Source of the DNA: Cryptomeria japonica
Taxonomy: Eukaryota; Streptophyta; Pinopsida; Cupressales; Cupressaceae
Assembly: GCF_030272615.1 (NCBI RefSeq)
Contig: NC_081410.1
Span: 117,867,140-117,931,139, forward strand
Reading direction: 5' to 3'
Length of the DNA: 64,000 nucleotides
Under the pieces are notes generated by a model. It made no database searches and had not been told where the DNA came from. It saw only the letters and a list, made by a program, of their open reading frames with translations. The translations under genes were made by a program, and so were the position numbers. Of this stretch, positions 47,196-60,097 are shown in pieces; within the stretch, counting starts at the first letter, position 1, and every line of letters begins with the position of its first letter.

Positions 47196-48720
47196 TTAAT
47201 CAATTTTAGAATGAATGTTATACAATGACTCAGCAAGAGGAGTGAAGTTGCGATGTCTAAATTTTGATGAGAAGGAAGCTGCAATGGGGGTTGTGAATAC
47301 CAATTGAGAATCAATATGATTGGAAGAATTTTTGTTGGTATTGATCTTGATGAAGTTATTTATTTTAATTTTCTTTTTTTTATGAGCATCTTCACTCTTA
47401 TCAACCGAAGTTAACAATGAAGAAGGTTCACATTGACTCACTTGAAGTTGATAATTATGAAGCATTGTGCACAATTGTGTGAAAGATACATAATCAGAAA
47501 AGAAGCTTATCCCTAATGTCCTTTTACAAATTATTATTGAAAATTCTTTGAACATCACCATCAGGCACATGATAAGCAATTTGTGCATGCAATTTTTTAT
47601 ATTTACCAATTAAGTCAATCACTTTTTCCTTAACACCTTGTTTAAAATACATCAAATCAGTCAAAGTAATTTGTGGACCAATATTATTTAAAAAATGTTG
47701 AGCAAATGCATTAGTCAATTTTTGAAAAGAATTAATTTAATAAGAAGGTAAGTAGCCAAACTATTGCAAAGATTCTTCTCTTAAGGTACAAGTGAATAGT
47801 TTTGCCATAAGTTTGTGGTCATATTAAAATCACTACACAAAATTGAAAATGTTTTCACATGAGTTTGGGGATCACCTTGTCCATTATATTTCTCCAAACG
47901 GGGAAACTCAATGCATTGTGGGAGAGAAGTATGAAGGATTTTATGAGAAAGTGGGGTAGCAATAAAACATGTAGGTTATTGGATTTAGATTGGTTTATGG
48001 AAGCCAAATGTTGTTGTAAGATTAAACATTTTGGATCAAATGGTTTATGGTGGCTTTGGTGGATGAATTAGATGGAGAAATGTGAGATTGAGATGGAGAA
48101 TTAGAAGGTGTAGTATTATGATAGGTGGGTAAAGGAGATGGTTGAGAAACAAATGAAATATTGGTTGAAGGAGGTATATAGGAGTATTGATTGATAGGAT
48201 ACCCCCCCCCATTACTAACATGTGTAGCATTAACATTTTGTGTAGAGGTAGCCATGATAGAATATTCAGGAAAATATGTAAGAATATGAATGAAAGTCAT
48301 AACTTGATTTGAAGGATTTGAATGACTAAGCACGTCAGCACAACTTGTCATGTCAAAACATTGTCATCCACAATATGAGTTATACTACGCAACACATTCC
48401 CACCTTGGTCATCACTTTGAATCAACCTCTTTAAGCTTCAAACAAGGGGATTGCCTCTACATCTAAGTTTTCTTGACTCACAAATTGTTGAAGATCCTCC
48501 AATTGCTTTTCAAGCTTCCTCAATTGTTCAATAGTCAATTGAGTTAAGATCTATCCTCATCATGAGAAGCATGAAGGGAAGGATTCTCAATAGTGTTAGG
48601 CATGTCATGTGTAGGAAAGGAGGATTCACCCAAGCTCCCGGGGAATAGGTTAGTCAACTCAACTTCAATACCTTTAGTATTTAAACTTTGGGAAGACATA
48701 AGTCTATAACTTCTTCTCAC
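47196..48720 (-). pseudogene. Gypsy gag relic
   Basis: The probable start is MSSQSLNTKGIEVELTNLFP near 48,700; a frame change near 48,545 moves the text to LTQLTIEQLRKLEKQLEDLQ. Further on are QHFLNNIGPQITLTDLMYFK, KEKVIDLIGKYKKLHAQIAY and VPDGDVQRIFNNNL (47718-47524), then SFTQLCTMLHNYQLQVSQ (47609-47196), all typical of a plant gypsy gag. A Pro/Ser/Tyr-rich region (48022-48351) separates the halves. Several frames are needed, so it is broken. Confidence 0.65.
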
Positions 48721-49001
48721 CAAGATATTGGATTTGGGGCAAAGGGTAATGAACCTCACAGACAAAGAGGGCAAAGCTAATGAAATAGATTGATACTCAC
48801 AATACCTTTTATACAATTGATAATGCAAAAAATTATAGAAAAAAGTGATTAAACAATGTAATTTACGAATAGAATGATCAATTAACTACTTATTTAAGCC
48901 AAATGAGCTATATAAATGATAGTTTTGAACAATTAATGCTTTTAAATATGACAATGATTTGTAGTAAAAATTACATTTGAACATGTAAATCATAAATTAT
49001 G

Positions 49002-52000
49002 TGTAGTGCCCCTCCCTGATTCATCTTTTCTTTCATACTTGGATAGACTTATGAATTATGCTTAGACTCTTTAATTGTGTTTTTGATGGATTTTATGGAC
49101 CTATTATGTTTTGATGCTTATAGTTGATACTAGACATATCATGCCTATATTTGATACCTTATGGTTTTATATGGATGAATATACATTTGGGAATATTATG
49201 ATGATGGACTAATTTTTGGTGATCTATATGCACTCATTATATATATGTGAGGTTTATATTTGCTTGTAGTGATGTGATGGTATTTTGATTGTACTAACCC
49301 CACCTCATGGTTATATCGGATATGATCATAATGATGGTGATGTGGCTGTCATGATTGTTTATTACTGCGTTTTGTGGAAGAGACGATGTCATACCACTCA
49401 TCGTGGGCATGATGATATGACGTTGCAATTCTCTTTCACCTGCTTGATCACTTCATATTATATGTTGTTGTATGCATATTGGTGGTGACAAGTTTGTAGG
49501 TACTAGACATCGACTCCATCTGGTTTCATAGGTTTGAGCATGTTTTATCCCAATGGCAAATTGATCGGAGGTGACATGAGATCCCATTCTACACTCTAGG
49601 TTCAACTAGTATCCTGTCAGTTTGGTGTCTTGGTTAGAGTTGCCTTGTGGAGTCATGTGGTATTTTATGTTACCCTATGTTGGGTTGTCTTGAGGAGTTG
49701 AGATTATTGGTTAATTAAATTATTAATTAATTAATTGGCTTATATTGTATAATAATATTAAATTAAAATAATGGTTGGTATTAATATTTATATCTATTAT
49801 GGATTTAATTGCTGAGGGTTATTATTTATTTATATTATCTCGTTGTTTAATATTTATTTGAGCATTTATATTTTTTGGCTTTTGATTTATTTGATTTGTC
49901 TATTTTATTGATAACCTTTCCTATTTTATTTATTGGTTATTATTATTTATTGACCATTTACTCATTTGGTTTATTCATTTATTTATTATTTAATTATTCA
50001 CCTTACTTACCCTCTCTCATTAATGGGCTGTGAGTTTAGAGAATGAAATAATATTATTTTTATTATATTTTGCCTCAATATTTGGCATGGATGGTAAGAA
50101 ACATATTATTATGGATTATTTTAATTTTCTATTTATTTGGATTTCTGAGATTGTCGGGGGATTGCTTGGCGAAATAATTTCTCCGAACTCTATTGTTTTA
50201 AATATTTTCCGCGAATTGATTTGGCTTGAGAGAATGGTTTGAGTTCTTGCTGGCAGTGGACTGCGCTTCTTCAAATTTTGCATTCCACAACTTCTATTGT
50301 TCAAGTTGGAGGTTTTTTAACCTTCTTTGTATTTGATTTTGGAAAGATTGTCTATGGCAAAATAATTTTTTGAATGACTGTGTAATATAATATGATTTGG
50401 GTAAATTATTATGTTGGCATAATTTTATTAATTTGAAATTCTGGAGTTTTATTTCAGATGAGTATTGTCGTGAGCCTTTGGCCTATTGAATTGATTATCT
50501 TTGGGAACTATTGATTACCATTCCCATGCGGGGAAACTATTTGCTTACTTTTATTTGTATTTTGTAATCCTTTATGTAATACTAGAAATGAGTTTTGAAA
50601 ATCCGAGTATATTCTCTAGTGTAAGTCTTTTGTGATGTGGTCATATTGATATGTGTCTTGGTTTTGGGAGTTGGATTTGTGAATTTAATGTTATGGACTT
50701 GTGTAAGTCCATTTTTGCGCCTTGGAAAATCATGTTGAATGATTTTTTTGGTTTAAGAGTGATTGTATGCCTTAGTCTATTTTCTACATTCTGTCTCTGA
50801 GTATTTGTATCACTTCTGTTTCATATGCACTAGTCCTTTGAGTAAATTTGCTAGACTTTATCCTAGATGTGTTGCTCAATTTCATACATGCGCTAATTTG
50901 TCTTTTATATGCACCGTCTCATTATCCGTATGCGCTATAGAAATATTTATATGCGCTACTTCATACCTTGAATGCGTTGAAGTAATGTGTATATGTGTTG
51001 TTTCTGAAGTGCAAAAGCGCTAGTTTGGTGCTCAAATGCACAAATCTAGTGGTTATATGCACTAAACTATGGGTTAGATGCGCTAATTTGTTAAATACAT
51101 GCATTTTACTAGTTATTGAATGCACTAAAATAGTTTGTGAATGTGCCAGACTATTGTATTTGATTTTTTGGCTTGTTTTTGGCATTTTGTTTTGTATATT
51201 GTCATTCTAGAGGCTATCTTTTTAGATTGTCCGAGTTCCTGACATGTTCTAGGATTGATTTATTGATCAAAATCAAATGATTGTGTTATTGATTAGATTT
51301 GATCAAGATGTTATGCTTTGCTATTATTCATTGGGGCTCATGTTAGATATGTGATTATGCCATTATATTGAATCTTTTGGATTCTATGTGATTTTCTCAT
51401 TACCTGTGTAAAGCTATGCTTTTGGTATTTATTGTACATGTAATTGTTTATTATGATTTGGTTGAGAACCTTGCCAATATAGGTTATGTTTTAGTTGAGA
51501 TCCCTTGTCTTGCATATTTATATGTTGTTACCCTAAGGACTAGGAGCATGATTAGCGGGAGTGGGCTTCCAAGTGAGCAACCAAGGTCATGAGGATTAAA
51601 TAGTCTGGTTACCCATGGTCTAGACCACTAGGATAACTCATTTGGAGTTTATTGTGTAATCAATTGATAACCTAATGAATTAAACCTAGGTGGGATGGGT
51701 AGTATTAATTCACCATAATAAGATAAGAAAAGGATTTGTGGTGCCCCAACTCTTGGCCTTGGAATTCTAGTACAGACCTGGGATGGGTTTTTGGAAGGCC
51801 CTAGTGACCTAGGTAAATCAAAATCCCTTGATATCCTCAAGGTTGAGATGATTTTGCATGAGTATCACTGAATGTTGGGACAAAGTTCCCAGGTTCCCCT
51901 TTGTGGTTATGTGGTGATAGCATGCGATGACACTCTTCCCTACATGTAGGTCCTAGTTCCTTATGCCTTGATTTGTTGGAAAGCCTCTAGATGTTTTGTG

Positions 52001-53073
52001 CTTTTGATTTAAGCTTTGTGAAGTGATTTAGAATATCGTTCATGTAGATTGGTTTTCAATGGTGGCTATTGGTTATGTCCTTGGGTTGTTAGGTTTCAGC
52101 CTAGATCTAGAGTGTGTGTGGGACCTTGTGTCCTTCTCCATAGCACGAGGGATGGTTTCGTATGGTTCCACATGGTCGGGTGGTTTGATGTCTTCTTCCA
52201 TTGGGATGTTCTTCTCTTTGTTGGATGCTCATGTGCGTGGATATGGATTCTTATCACTTCATTATGTCTATGGATTCTTTAGCAAATGTTATGTACTATG
52301 TGGATTAGAGATAATGATGTAATATGTATCATGAGGAAATCATAAATGTATATTTGTGAACTATGTATCTTGATGTAAAAAGGATATTGTAACATTGATG
52401 ACATCATTATATTCATATGTAGTAGCACTCTTGAGAGAAGTATAACATATCTTGGTTATTCCCCTATTCTCATAACTAATGGTTGAGATTCATGGTTAGA
52501 TAGAGATGTTAATTGGTATAGTAATATGTGTTTCACATGTAATTGAAAAGGGAATTATGCTCTAGGCTTGTATGGATCCTTTTATTAGAGAATGAGAAAA
52601 GATTAATGTATTAGAAATGTTATCTGGGAAGCATTATGACATTTAATGATTGGGAATAAGTGATAGGAACATTTGGATTTGGAGTATTGAAATGAACCTA
52701 TGGCTTAGAAGTAAATTGGGTAATAAGGGTGTTTGCATAGTGATTAGTAAATGAATGAATTTATGTTCTTAAGAGGAAATGATTGTAGGAATATTGTAGA
52801 AGATGACATGATTGAGTTATATGATGTTGTTACATTCTTATTGATATGTTAAGTAATGGTGTTGAGATACTCTAGGGAAAAGATGATCTATGTGATGATT
52901 ATTATGTTCTCTTGCATACTTATGTTCATGTTTATAATTAAATATGTGCATGGCTAGATAATGTTATGGTTATTCGAGTTATATGTGTTGCATTAGTTAT
53001 CTTTAAAAAATAAAAAAATCTTTATTTGCATGTTAGTTGGTTATATTTCTCTAGGGTATTGGTGGGCATTACA
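49002..53073 (+). repeat. Gypsy 5' LTR (4,072 bp)
   Basis: Starts TGTAGTGCCCCTCCCT and ends gggcattaca just before the PBS. The first kilobase matches 57129-58170. It holds an AT-rich block at 49,700-50,020, a motif array at about 50,815-51,150 and otherwise no coding sequence. Plus-strand frames such as 50763-51023 and 52059-52322 reflect composition. Confidence 0.9.
50815..51150. repeat. Degenerate ATGCGCTA array
   Basis: About twelve spaced motifs of the form atgc[ag]cta[ag] or tgcacaa, roughly every 25-30 bases, separated by T-rich DNA. Confidence 0.75.
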
Positions 53074-53076
53074 TTA

Positions 53077-53087
53077 GGTATCAGAGC
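53077..53087 (+). other. Gypsy primer binding site
   Basis: ggtatcagagc lies a few bases after the LTR terminus attaca; the usual tggtatcagagc has lost its first base match (aggtatcagagc), so the PBS is slightly damaged. Confidence 0.85.
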
Positions 53088-53561
53088 CCGTGTTCATACA
53101 CTGGGTCCTCTAGTTCCATGTGTGATCCCATTGTGCATATCAGTAGAGTAGTTTTATGCTTCCTTGGCTAGTATGTTTTCTTGTTAGTAGTAGCCCTAGA
53201 TTTTATCTTCTAGATGTTTTGCATCTTGTCTAGTCTAGATGCCTCATAGAGGTAGAGGCTGTGGGTGAGGTGGTCATTGTGTGGGTACTAGACAAAACCC
53301 TCATTCATAGGTTTTTGAAGAGACTCACCAAGAGGAGAAGTAGTTAAATAGGGTGGTGATGCAATTCCACAGTTAGTTAATGTCCTTCAAGAGATTCTTA
53401 GTTGTTTGGGGCCGAGACAGGAGGAGAATTAGTAGGAGGAATCTCGTCATTTTGGTCATCAAGATAGAGTTGAGTATCAGGAGTGAGAGAGAGAGTGTTT
53501 GTGTTCACCTTGGAGGGGAATTGATGTAGTACCAAATTAGGATGCAATTGTAGTAGGTCAC

Positions 53562-54540
53562 ATGAGGGATCTTCTTAGATCTCGTCCTCCCACTTTTGAT
53601 GGATCTAGCAATGGTTTGGAGGTAGAGACTTGGCTCTTAGGTATGAGTAGCTATTTTTCTATGCATCCATATAGTAGTAACACCAAGGCTAGGTGTTCTA
53701 TCACACATCTTTGCAATTTTGCTTCCTCTTGGTGGCGTATGGAGGAGCAGAAACTGCACTTGGATAGTGCAAGGGTCTCATGGGAGCTATTCTTAGAGTG
53801 ATTTTGTGCTTGTTTCTTATTAGATCTTTGGAGGAAGAGGAAGGCTTATGAATTCCATGAATTTCGATAATTGACCATGACAGTTGAGCAGTATGAGTGT
53901 AAGTTCTTTAAGGTTAAGCAGTATGCAGGGATTGTGGATGATGAGGTATGCTTGTGTAGTATTTTGTTAGGGGTCTTAATAACCGTATCAGTGGAGGAGT
54001 TTAGGTCTTTTAACCTAAGACTATGGAGGTAGCCATGGAGAAGACGTTCTTGTTTGAGGAGAATCTGACTTTGGCTTTAGGAGGTATGCCCGATGTGTAG
54101 ATTGTTAGTGCTCCAATATCAAGTTTCAGTTGTGAGAGGTATGCAGTCGCAGACATCGAGATTTTCTAGGAGCTACCCTCCATCATTTAAGGGTGGATGT
54201 TTTCAGGAGAAGAAGAGTTCTCAGAGTTAGAGTTTTGCTTGCAGATATAGATCACAGGGTGATAGAGAGCATAGCAGGCAACGTGTTATTCATTTTTAGG
54301 TCACTCAGTTAGTGCAGAGTTCTCAGCTGAACTCTAATAGAGGCAATTTTTAGCAATCCAGTGCACCTTCAATTAGTTGTGGCTTTAGCAAAGGAGGTTG
54401 TTTCACTTGTGGCCAACAAGGTCATATTACAGTGAATTGTCCTCAGAGATCTACTTAGATATCTATTCAGAGGCCAATAGCTTCAGAGTCTATAGAAGGA
54501 TATGTAGGGAGATCATCATCATGTATTTGCAGTGGTTGAT
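53562..54540 (+). pseudogene. Gypsy gag with zinc knuckle
   Basis: Starts near LLRSRPPTFDGSSNGLEVET, continues WLLGMSSYFSMHPYSSNTKA and NFASSWWRMEEQKLHLDSAR, the gag core. A stop at 53799-53801 and a frame change follow. The RFREL-like region reads MTVEQYECKFFKVKQYAGIV, and at about 54,397-54,438 there is CFTCGQQGHITVNC, a canonical CX2CX4HX4C zinc knuckle. Many other stops. Confidence 0.85.
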
Positions 54541-54960
54541 AACCATTAGGTTGAGCATCAGGGTACAGTTGTAGAGATCACATGTAAGATAGGTGGTATC
54601 TATTGCTCAGTATTGTTTGATTCTAGTGCTTATAACTCTTAATTATTTTCTCCATCTTTAGTAGAGTGATGCAGGCTCACGATGGCAAAACAAGATGATA
54701 GGTGGCAGGTTGAGTTAGCAATGGGTTCCAAGGTGGTAGTGGATTCCCTTGTGAATGGTTGTGTGTTGGGTTTAGGAGCTTGTTCCACCATTGCGTACCT
54801 TCATGTTCTTTCTTTAGGGTCCTATGGTGTTGTGTTGGGCATGGATTGGCTTGAGGCTCATTAGGCTAAAATTGATTGCCATGGTAAGAGGGTGTGGTGT
54901 CTCGATGATAGTGGTAAGAATGTGGAGATAGTGGGTGTGCAGTGACCTATTTCTCTTAGC
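54541..54960 (+). pseudogene. Gypsy aspartic protease
   Basis: CKIGGIYCSVLFDSSAYNS marks the active-site region with D-S-S where D-S-G is usual. The frame 54682-54864 then gives LAMGSKVVVDSLVNGC, LHVLSLGSYGVVLGMDWLEA and, after a TAG, KIDCHGKRVWCLDDSGK. Homology stops near 54,950, where RT should begin. Confidence 0.75.
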
Positions 54961-54984
54961 ATGATTTTCGCCATGTGAGTTCTT

Positions 54985-55700
54985 TCAGACTGGAGTTAAG
55001 TATCTAGGCTATTTTATTTCAGGAAAGGGTATCACAGTGGATCCCTCTAAGATTCAGGAAATTGTGGATTAGCCAACGCCTACTAATGTGGGCGAGGTTT
55101 GCAATTTTATGGGCCTTGTAGGTTATTATCGTTAGTTTGTTTAGATATTTTTGAAGATTGCTCATCCTATCACTTCTCTTTAGAGGAAAGAAAAGAATTT
55201 TTCTTGGTCAGATCACTGTGAGACAATTTTTTAGATCCTTAAGGAGTGTCTAGCTAGTGCACCTATTTTAGCAATGCCAGATCCTTTGGAAGATTTTGCT
55301 GTGTGCATGGATGCTTCTTTGGAGGGATTAGGAGTAGTTCTTATGCAGGATGGTCACATGATTGCATGTGAGTCATGTAAGATCAAGGACCATGAGCTGA
55401 ACTATCCCACTCATGACTTGGAGTTAGTAGCAGTTGTTCATGCTTTGGTGAGATTGAGGCATTTTCTTCTTGGGCATCGATTCGAGTTGCATATTGTAGT
55501 TTGCAGTAATCTATACTCAGTCGAATTTGAATGCTAGACAATGACGATGGATGGAGTTCCTTTGTGAGTATGATTTTGAGGTGAAGTATATCCAAGGGAA
55601 GGAGAATGTAATGGTCGATGCTTTGAGTTGTAGGAGGCATGAGGTATCAATGATGACTCTTATTGTGGATTTGAAAAGTCAGATTCTTAATGCGATTCCT
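54985..55700 (+). pseudogene. Gypsy RT end and RNase H
   Basis: Directly after the protease tail the text is VKYLGYFISGKGITVDPSKI, the end of an RT domain (normally about 500-600 bp downstream of protease). It goes on as NFMGLVGYYR, PITSL, APILAMPDPLEDFAVCMDAS, LEGLGVVLMQDGHMIACES, ELNYPTHDLELVAVVHALVR and LRHFLLGHRFEL, which is RNase H. Stops occur at 55070, 55136 and elsewhere, and a frame change near 55,500 comes before WMEFLCEYDFEVKYIQGKEN-like sequence. The catalytic RT palm is absent. Confidence 0.85.
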
Positions 55701-55829
55701 TCAGATGCTTGGTACTAGGAGGTTAGTGTGGAGATTGCTTCAAGAAGAGATCTTGAGGGAATATTTGTAGGCTATTCTCTGGAGTCAGATGGTCTTCTTC
55801 ATCATTTGGGACATATTTATATTCCACCT

Positions 55830-56960
55830 TCAGATGGACTTTGAGTTTTGATTTTGACAGAGGCACATCGTGCACCTTACTCGACACATCCAGGTGTCAA
55901 GAAGATGCACACATATCTTCGACAGTTGTATCATTGGGCAAGTATGAGGTATGATAAAACAAATTTTGTGTCTCGATGTTTGGAGTGTTAGCGTGAAGGC
56001 AAAACATCAACATCTCGCAGGTTTATTGCATTCGAACTTGGTTCTAGATTGGAAATGGGATATCATATCTATGGATTTTATTATTGGCTTGTTGATGCCT
56101 TCTCGTTGTCATGATGCTATCATGGTCACCATAGAGAGGTTGACTAAGGTGATACACTTTTCTCTTATTCGATCTTCCTATACAACAGCAACAGTGGCTC
56201 GATTTTTCATGCAGGATATAATGAGATTGCATGGTATTCCTCATTGAATCATATTAGATCGTGATCCAATGTTAACTTCAACATTGTGGACTTCTTTTTA
56301 GTATGATTTAGGAGCTTATTTGAACTTCTGTTTAGCATATCATGTATAGACAGATGGGCATACTGAGACAGTTAATCAGGTTTTAGAGGATATGCTTCTG
56401 ATGTCTGTTATGGATCAACAATATTGATGGGAGGACTATCTATATTTGGTGGAGTTTTCCTATAATAATGTGTATTACAGTTCGATTGGTATGCCCCCTT
56501 TTCAGGCTTTGTATGGGAAACCTTATCGCATGCCCTTGAGTTGGGATCATTTGGAGGATAGAGTGTTCTTGGGATCAGAGATGTTGTAGGAGATGGAGCA
56601 ACAGGTGACTCTCATTCATGAGAATTTGGTAGTAGTGTAGGACAGGCATAAGAAGTATGTGAATGTTCATCGTAAGGATTGATAGTTTTTAGTGGGTGAC
56701 TAGGTGTTTTTGATGGTTCTTCCATGAAAGAGTCCTATCCATCATGAAAAACGCTCTAAGTTGGCACATTGTTTTTTTGGACCATTTGAGGCTTTGGAGA
56801 GGATTGGTCATGTGGCTTATCACCTTGCCTTGCCACCTAGATTGTCTCACATCCATGATGTATTTTATGTACCTATTTTGAGGCCATATTTTCCTGATGT
56901 GGATTGGAATGCATTGCAAGTAAAGAAAGGGTAGTTTTCTTTGGAGCTCGTGCACATTCT
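55830..56960 (+). pseudogene. Gypsy integrase
   Basis: Zinc region: LTEAHRAPYSTHPGVKKM and later a decayed CLEC. Core: WDIISMDFIIGLLMPSRCHD, IMVTIERLTKVIHFSLIRSS, RLHGIPH, ILDRDPMLTSTLWTSF and a broken HVQTDGHTETVNQ-like block. Then the typical gypsy text VEFSYNN, ALYGKPYRMPLSWDHLEDRV, SKLAHCFFGPFEALERIGHV, AYHLALPPRLSHIHDVFYVP. About ten internal stops. The D of the first acidic motif has been replaced (T-I-E-R-L where V-V-D-R-L/F is usual). Confidence 0.85.
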
Positions 56961-57115
56961 GCAATGTCGGGGGCTGACCCTTAGGGGTCATGACATAGAG
57001 TAAGTAAAGGTGAAAAGGGAGCCGAATGATGAGTTCGATGACTTGGGAGGATGTAGCACAGATGAGAGAGTTGTTTCCCTGCTTGTTTTGAGGCTTCTAG
57101 GAGTAAGCCTAGGCC

Positions 57116-57128
57116 AAGGGGGGGAGGA
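57116..57128 (+). other. Gypsy polypurine tract
   Basis: aagggggggagga directly precedes the TGTAGTGCCCC start of the 3' LTR. Confidence 0.93.
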
Positions 57129-58170
57129 TGTAGTGCCCCTCCCTAATTCATCTTTTCTTTCATGCTTGGATAGACTTATGGATTATGCTTAGATTCCATT
57201 ATGGTGCTTTTTATGGATGTTTATGGACCTATTACATTTCGATGCTTATAGTTGATGCTAGACATCTCATGCCTACATATGATACCTTATGGTTTTATAT
57301 GGATGATTATACATTTGGGACTATTATGATGATGGAAATATTTGGCGATCTATATGTACTCATTATATATATGTGAGGTTTATATTTTCTTGTGGCGATG
57401 TGATGGTATTTTGATAGTACTAACCCCACCTCATGGTTATATCAGATATGATGATAATGATGGTGTAGTAGTTGTCATGATTCTTTATTACCACATTTGT
57501 GGAAGAGACCATGTCATACCACTTATCGTGAGAATTATATGATGTTGCGATTCTCTTATACACGCACGCACACACACACACACACACATATCTGTGTGTG
57601 CATATATATATATATGTATGTATATGTATGTGCATGTGCATGTGTATGTATGTATGTATGTATATTGTGTGTACATTGGTGGTGACAAGTTTGCAGGTAC
57701 TAGACATCGACTCCACCTGGTTTTATAGGTCTAAGCGCATCTTTATCCCAATTGCAAGTTGATTAGAGGTAACATGAGATCCCATTCTACACTCTAGGTT
57801 CAACTAGTATCTTGTCAACTTGGTGTCTTGGCTATAGTTGCCTTGTGGCGTCAAGTGGTATTTTATGTTACCCTATGTTGGGTTGTCTTGAGGAGTTGAG
57901 ATTATTGGTTATTATATTATTATTTAATTAACAGACTTAAATAGTTTAATAATGTTAAATTAAATTAATGGTTGGTATTAATATTTATATTTATTATAGA
58001 TTTAATTGTTGAGGGTTATTATTTATTTATATTATCTTATGGTTTAATATTTATTTGAGCATTTATATTTTTGGGCTTTTGATTTATCTATTTTATTAAA
58101 AAGATTTCCTATTTTATTTATTTCCCATTTACCCATTTGGTTAATTCATTTATTTATTATTTAATTATTC
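57129..58170 (+). repeat. Gypsy 3' LTR, first 1.04 kb
   Basis: Matches 49002-50005 with moderate divergence. It carries an extra composite microsatellite and stops abruptly at 58170 (ttaattattc) where the next element starts. The corresponding point in the 5' LTR continues ttaattattcaccttactt. Confidence 0.92.
57559..57674. repeat. Composite CA/TG/TA microsatellite
   Basis: (CA)n, tctgtgtg, (TA)n, then tgtatg and tgcatg repeats. The 5' LTR has only tatgttgttgtatgc here, so this tract grew after insertion. Open frames on both strands here are repeat artefacts. Confidence 0.95.
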
Positions 58171-58264
58171 TGTAATAACCCACTATACTTAACCCAACAA
58201 AATTTTGACCTCTTTTTTTTTCTATTTAATTCTTAATTTAATCATTTGTGTTTGATTCAATCCC

Positions 58265-58435
58265 ATACTTTGGGCATCCATCCATTTCGATTAGGCATTC
58301 ATCCATCTGGGATGAGCATCTAACCATATAGGTTAGGCATCTGTCCATATGGAACATAAGGTTTCATCTATCCAATACGGGATAGGCATCTACCCAAATG
58401 GGGTAGCCATCTATCCAATTGGGATAGGAGGTGCT
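58265..58435. repeat. Degenerate 25-bp array of CATC-CATATGGGAT units
   Basis: Six or seven related units such as ggcatccatccatttcg, ggcatctgtccatatgg and ggcatctacccaaatgggg, spaced by about 24-28 bases. Confidence 0.8.
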
Positions 58436-59539
58436 CTGGCCAAAGACTTAGACTCATAGGGACCATTCGGGTCCTGAGTCACTCACTAAGTACTACACTC
58501 CTCTAATAGGAGTGCACCGAGGTCCCAGTCCTTAGGAGAAATCAAAATAACATAATACAAGCTTGAATTCTACCTCGAAATTTGGCTTAAAGCCTCGGGA
58601 AGTCAAGCGAATCCATACGGGATTCCTTTCGAGTATGCGTTGAATTACTTTTTTTCTTTTATTACACTTATCTTTCAAATTAGGATTCTTCGTAATCCTT
58701 CTTCTTACCAAAACCTAGACCCCATCCACGAACACCTGAGTACTAGGGACAACTCCGTCCCTAGACTGCCTACATACCCATTTCGGCACGAGATCAAGGC
58801 GTAAAGTATGTAGTTCTATTTTCTAATCTATGGTTTAATGTAAACTGTTTGGTGGGTACACAACCCTTTCTAGGGTCAATGTCCCAGATAGTTTCTCTGC
58901 AGTTGCTACCCACGATGGTAGCACTTAAGCAAAGGCTCAAGATGGCCTATTGCTTGTGGCCTAAAACAACTAGATCCTAATACCTATCATAAGCATCACC
59001 TTTGACCCAATTGTCAATCGTCAACAACTCTATGAAATTAAATAAATTTCATAAAAGCATTTCACTCAATCAACCCTAAAGGGGGTTTACTATGGTTTAA
59101 CTCAGTGGATGTAAAATCATTTAAGGATTATCTTATTAGATTATCGATCCATCCAAGGGGGATTACCAGCCCCTTGGATTTTAACTTCCAAGTGTCCCTT
59201 ATTACTCCCCGATGATTTATAGGGGCGATGCCACAAAAGTCGTTGATGCATCTTTATTAGGTGTTAAGTGCAGTAGTTCAACATGATGACATTACCCGTA
59301 AGCGTGACCCAGAGGCACCGTGAATATCGAACGCTGCTAGGTTTTGGTTTTCCGACTTCCTTTGTTTAGTTTTCTAACTAAGAGGCTATGAAAACTTTTA
59401 ATTAGCATCATGCTTGAACAATTATGAAATGAACGTGCATAATTAGGCATTATAAAGTTTAATTAATTGAAATAACTACTTCTATGGGATTCATGTGCCA
59501 CTTGATAAAAATACCATCCTTCTGCAACTAAACTATTTA

Positions 59540-59715
59540 ATATTGCAAACTTGAAATATAACTTGCACAATAATGACAATTATGAAACTCACATATTGAT
59601 AATTAAAACGTGTAACTTGCATGAAGATGATGAAGGTGTAACTCGCTCATCAATAAATGCAAATACTGTATAAGTAATTCGCATGATGCAAAAATAATGT
59701 AGTTTGCATGCAAGA
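59540..59715. repeat. Degenerate AACTTGCA/ATTCGCA array
   Basis: Motifs taacttgcac, taacttgcatg, taactcgctc, taattcgcatg and agtttgcatg occur about every 25-35 bases. Confidence 0.65.
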
Positions 59716-60097
59716 TTAAGCAATGTTTTATTTCTACCACGAGATTAATTAATTATGGAGTCACTAGTTCAAAAATAGCAATTAGTTTAGACATTAGACA
59801 ATTTTGGATCAAATCATAATAATATGAATTAATTGTTTTTAATGAACCTAAAATTACCAACTAAGTAACCTGATAAATCTCAAATGGATTGAGAGATTCC
59901 AATTATAAAATTTGATATACTTTAATTTACAATTATAAATTTACTACACAATGATCCCAATTATTTATAAATTTTTCTAAGTTCAATTTTACTAACTTAA
60001 AATTTAAATTAAAGAAAATATTAACAATTTCTAATTTGCAAATCAATATATAAAAAAAATCTAAATAAAAAAAGATGCGAAATTTAGTTTTAATGTC

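Larger units (their letters stand above)
49002..58170 (+). mobile_element. Ty3/gypsy element with 4-kb LTRs, RT-deleted
   Basis: Plus-strand element with 5' LTR 49002-53073, PBS, internal region of about 4.05 kb, polypurine tract and a 3' LTR that starts at 57129 and is cut at 58170 by another element. gag, zinc knuckle, protease, RNase H and integrase are recognisable but carry many stops. The RT catalytic core is missing. Left of 49002 the sequence is AT-rich gypsy flank; the TSD cannot be checked because the 3' LTR end is outside the window. Confidence 0.93.

Noticed and set aside
45697-48720. Host gene on the minus strand with acidic C-terminus
   Set aside because: Upstream text in the same direction is retrotransposon gag and protease, so it is more likely a gypsy relic.
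50763-51210. Cys-rich peptide frames (ICT/CAxx repeats)
   Set aside because: They come from the atgcgcta array; spacing and frame follow the DNA repeat, not a protein family.
57420-57716. Overlapping His/Thr/Tyr-rich open frames on both strands
   Set aside because: They are translations of the CA/TG/TA microsatellite; the other LTR lacks them.
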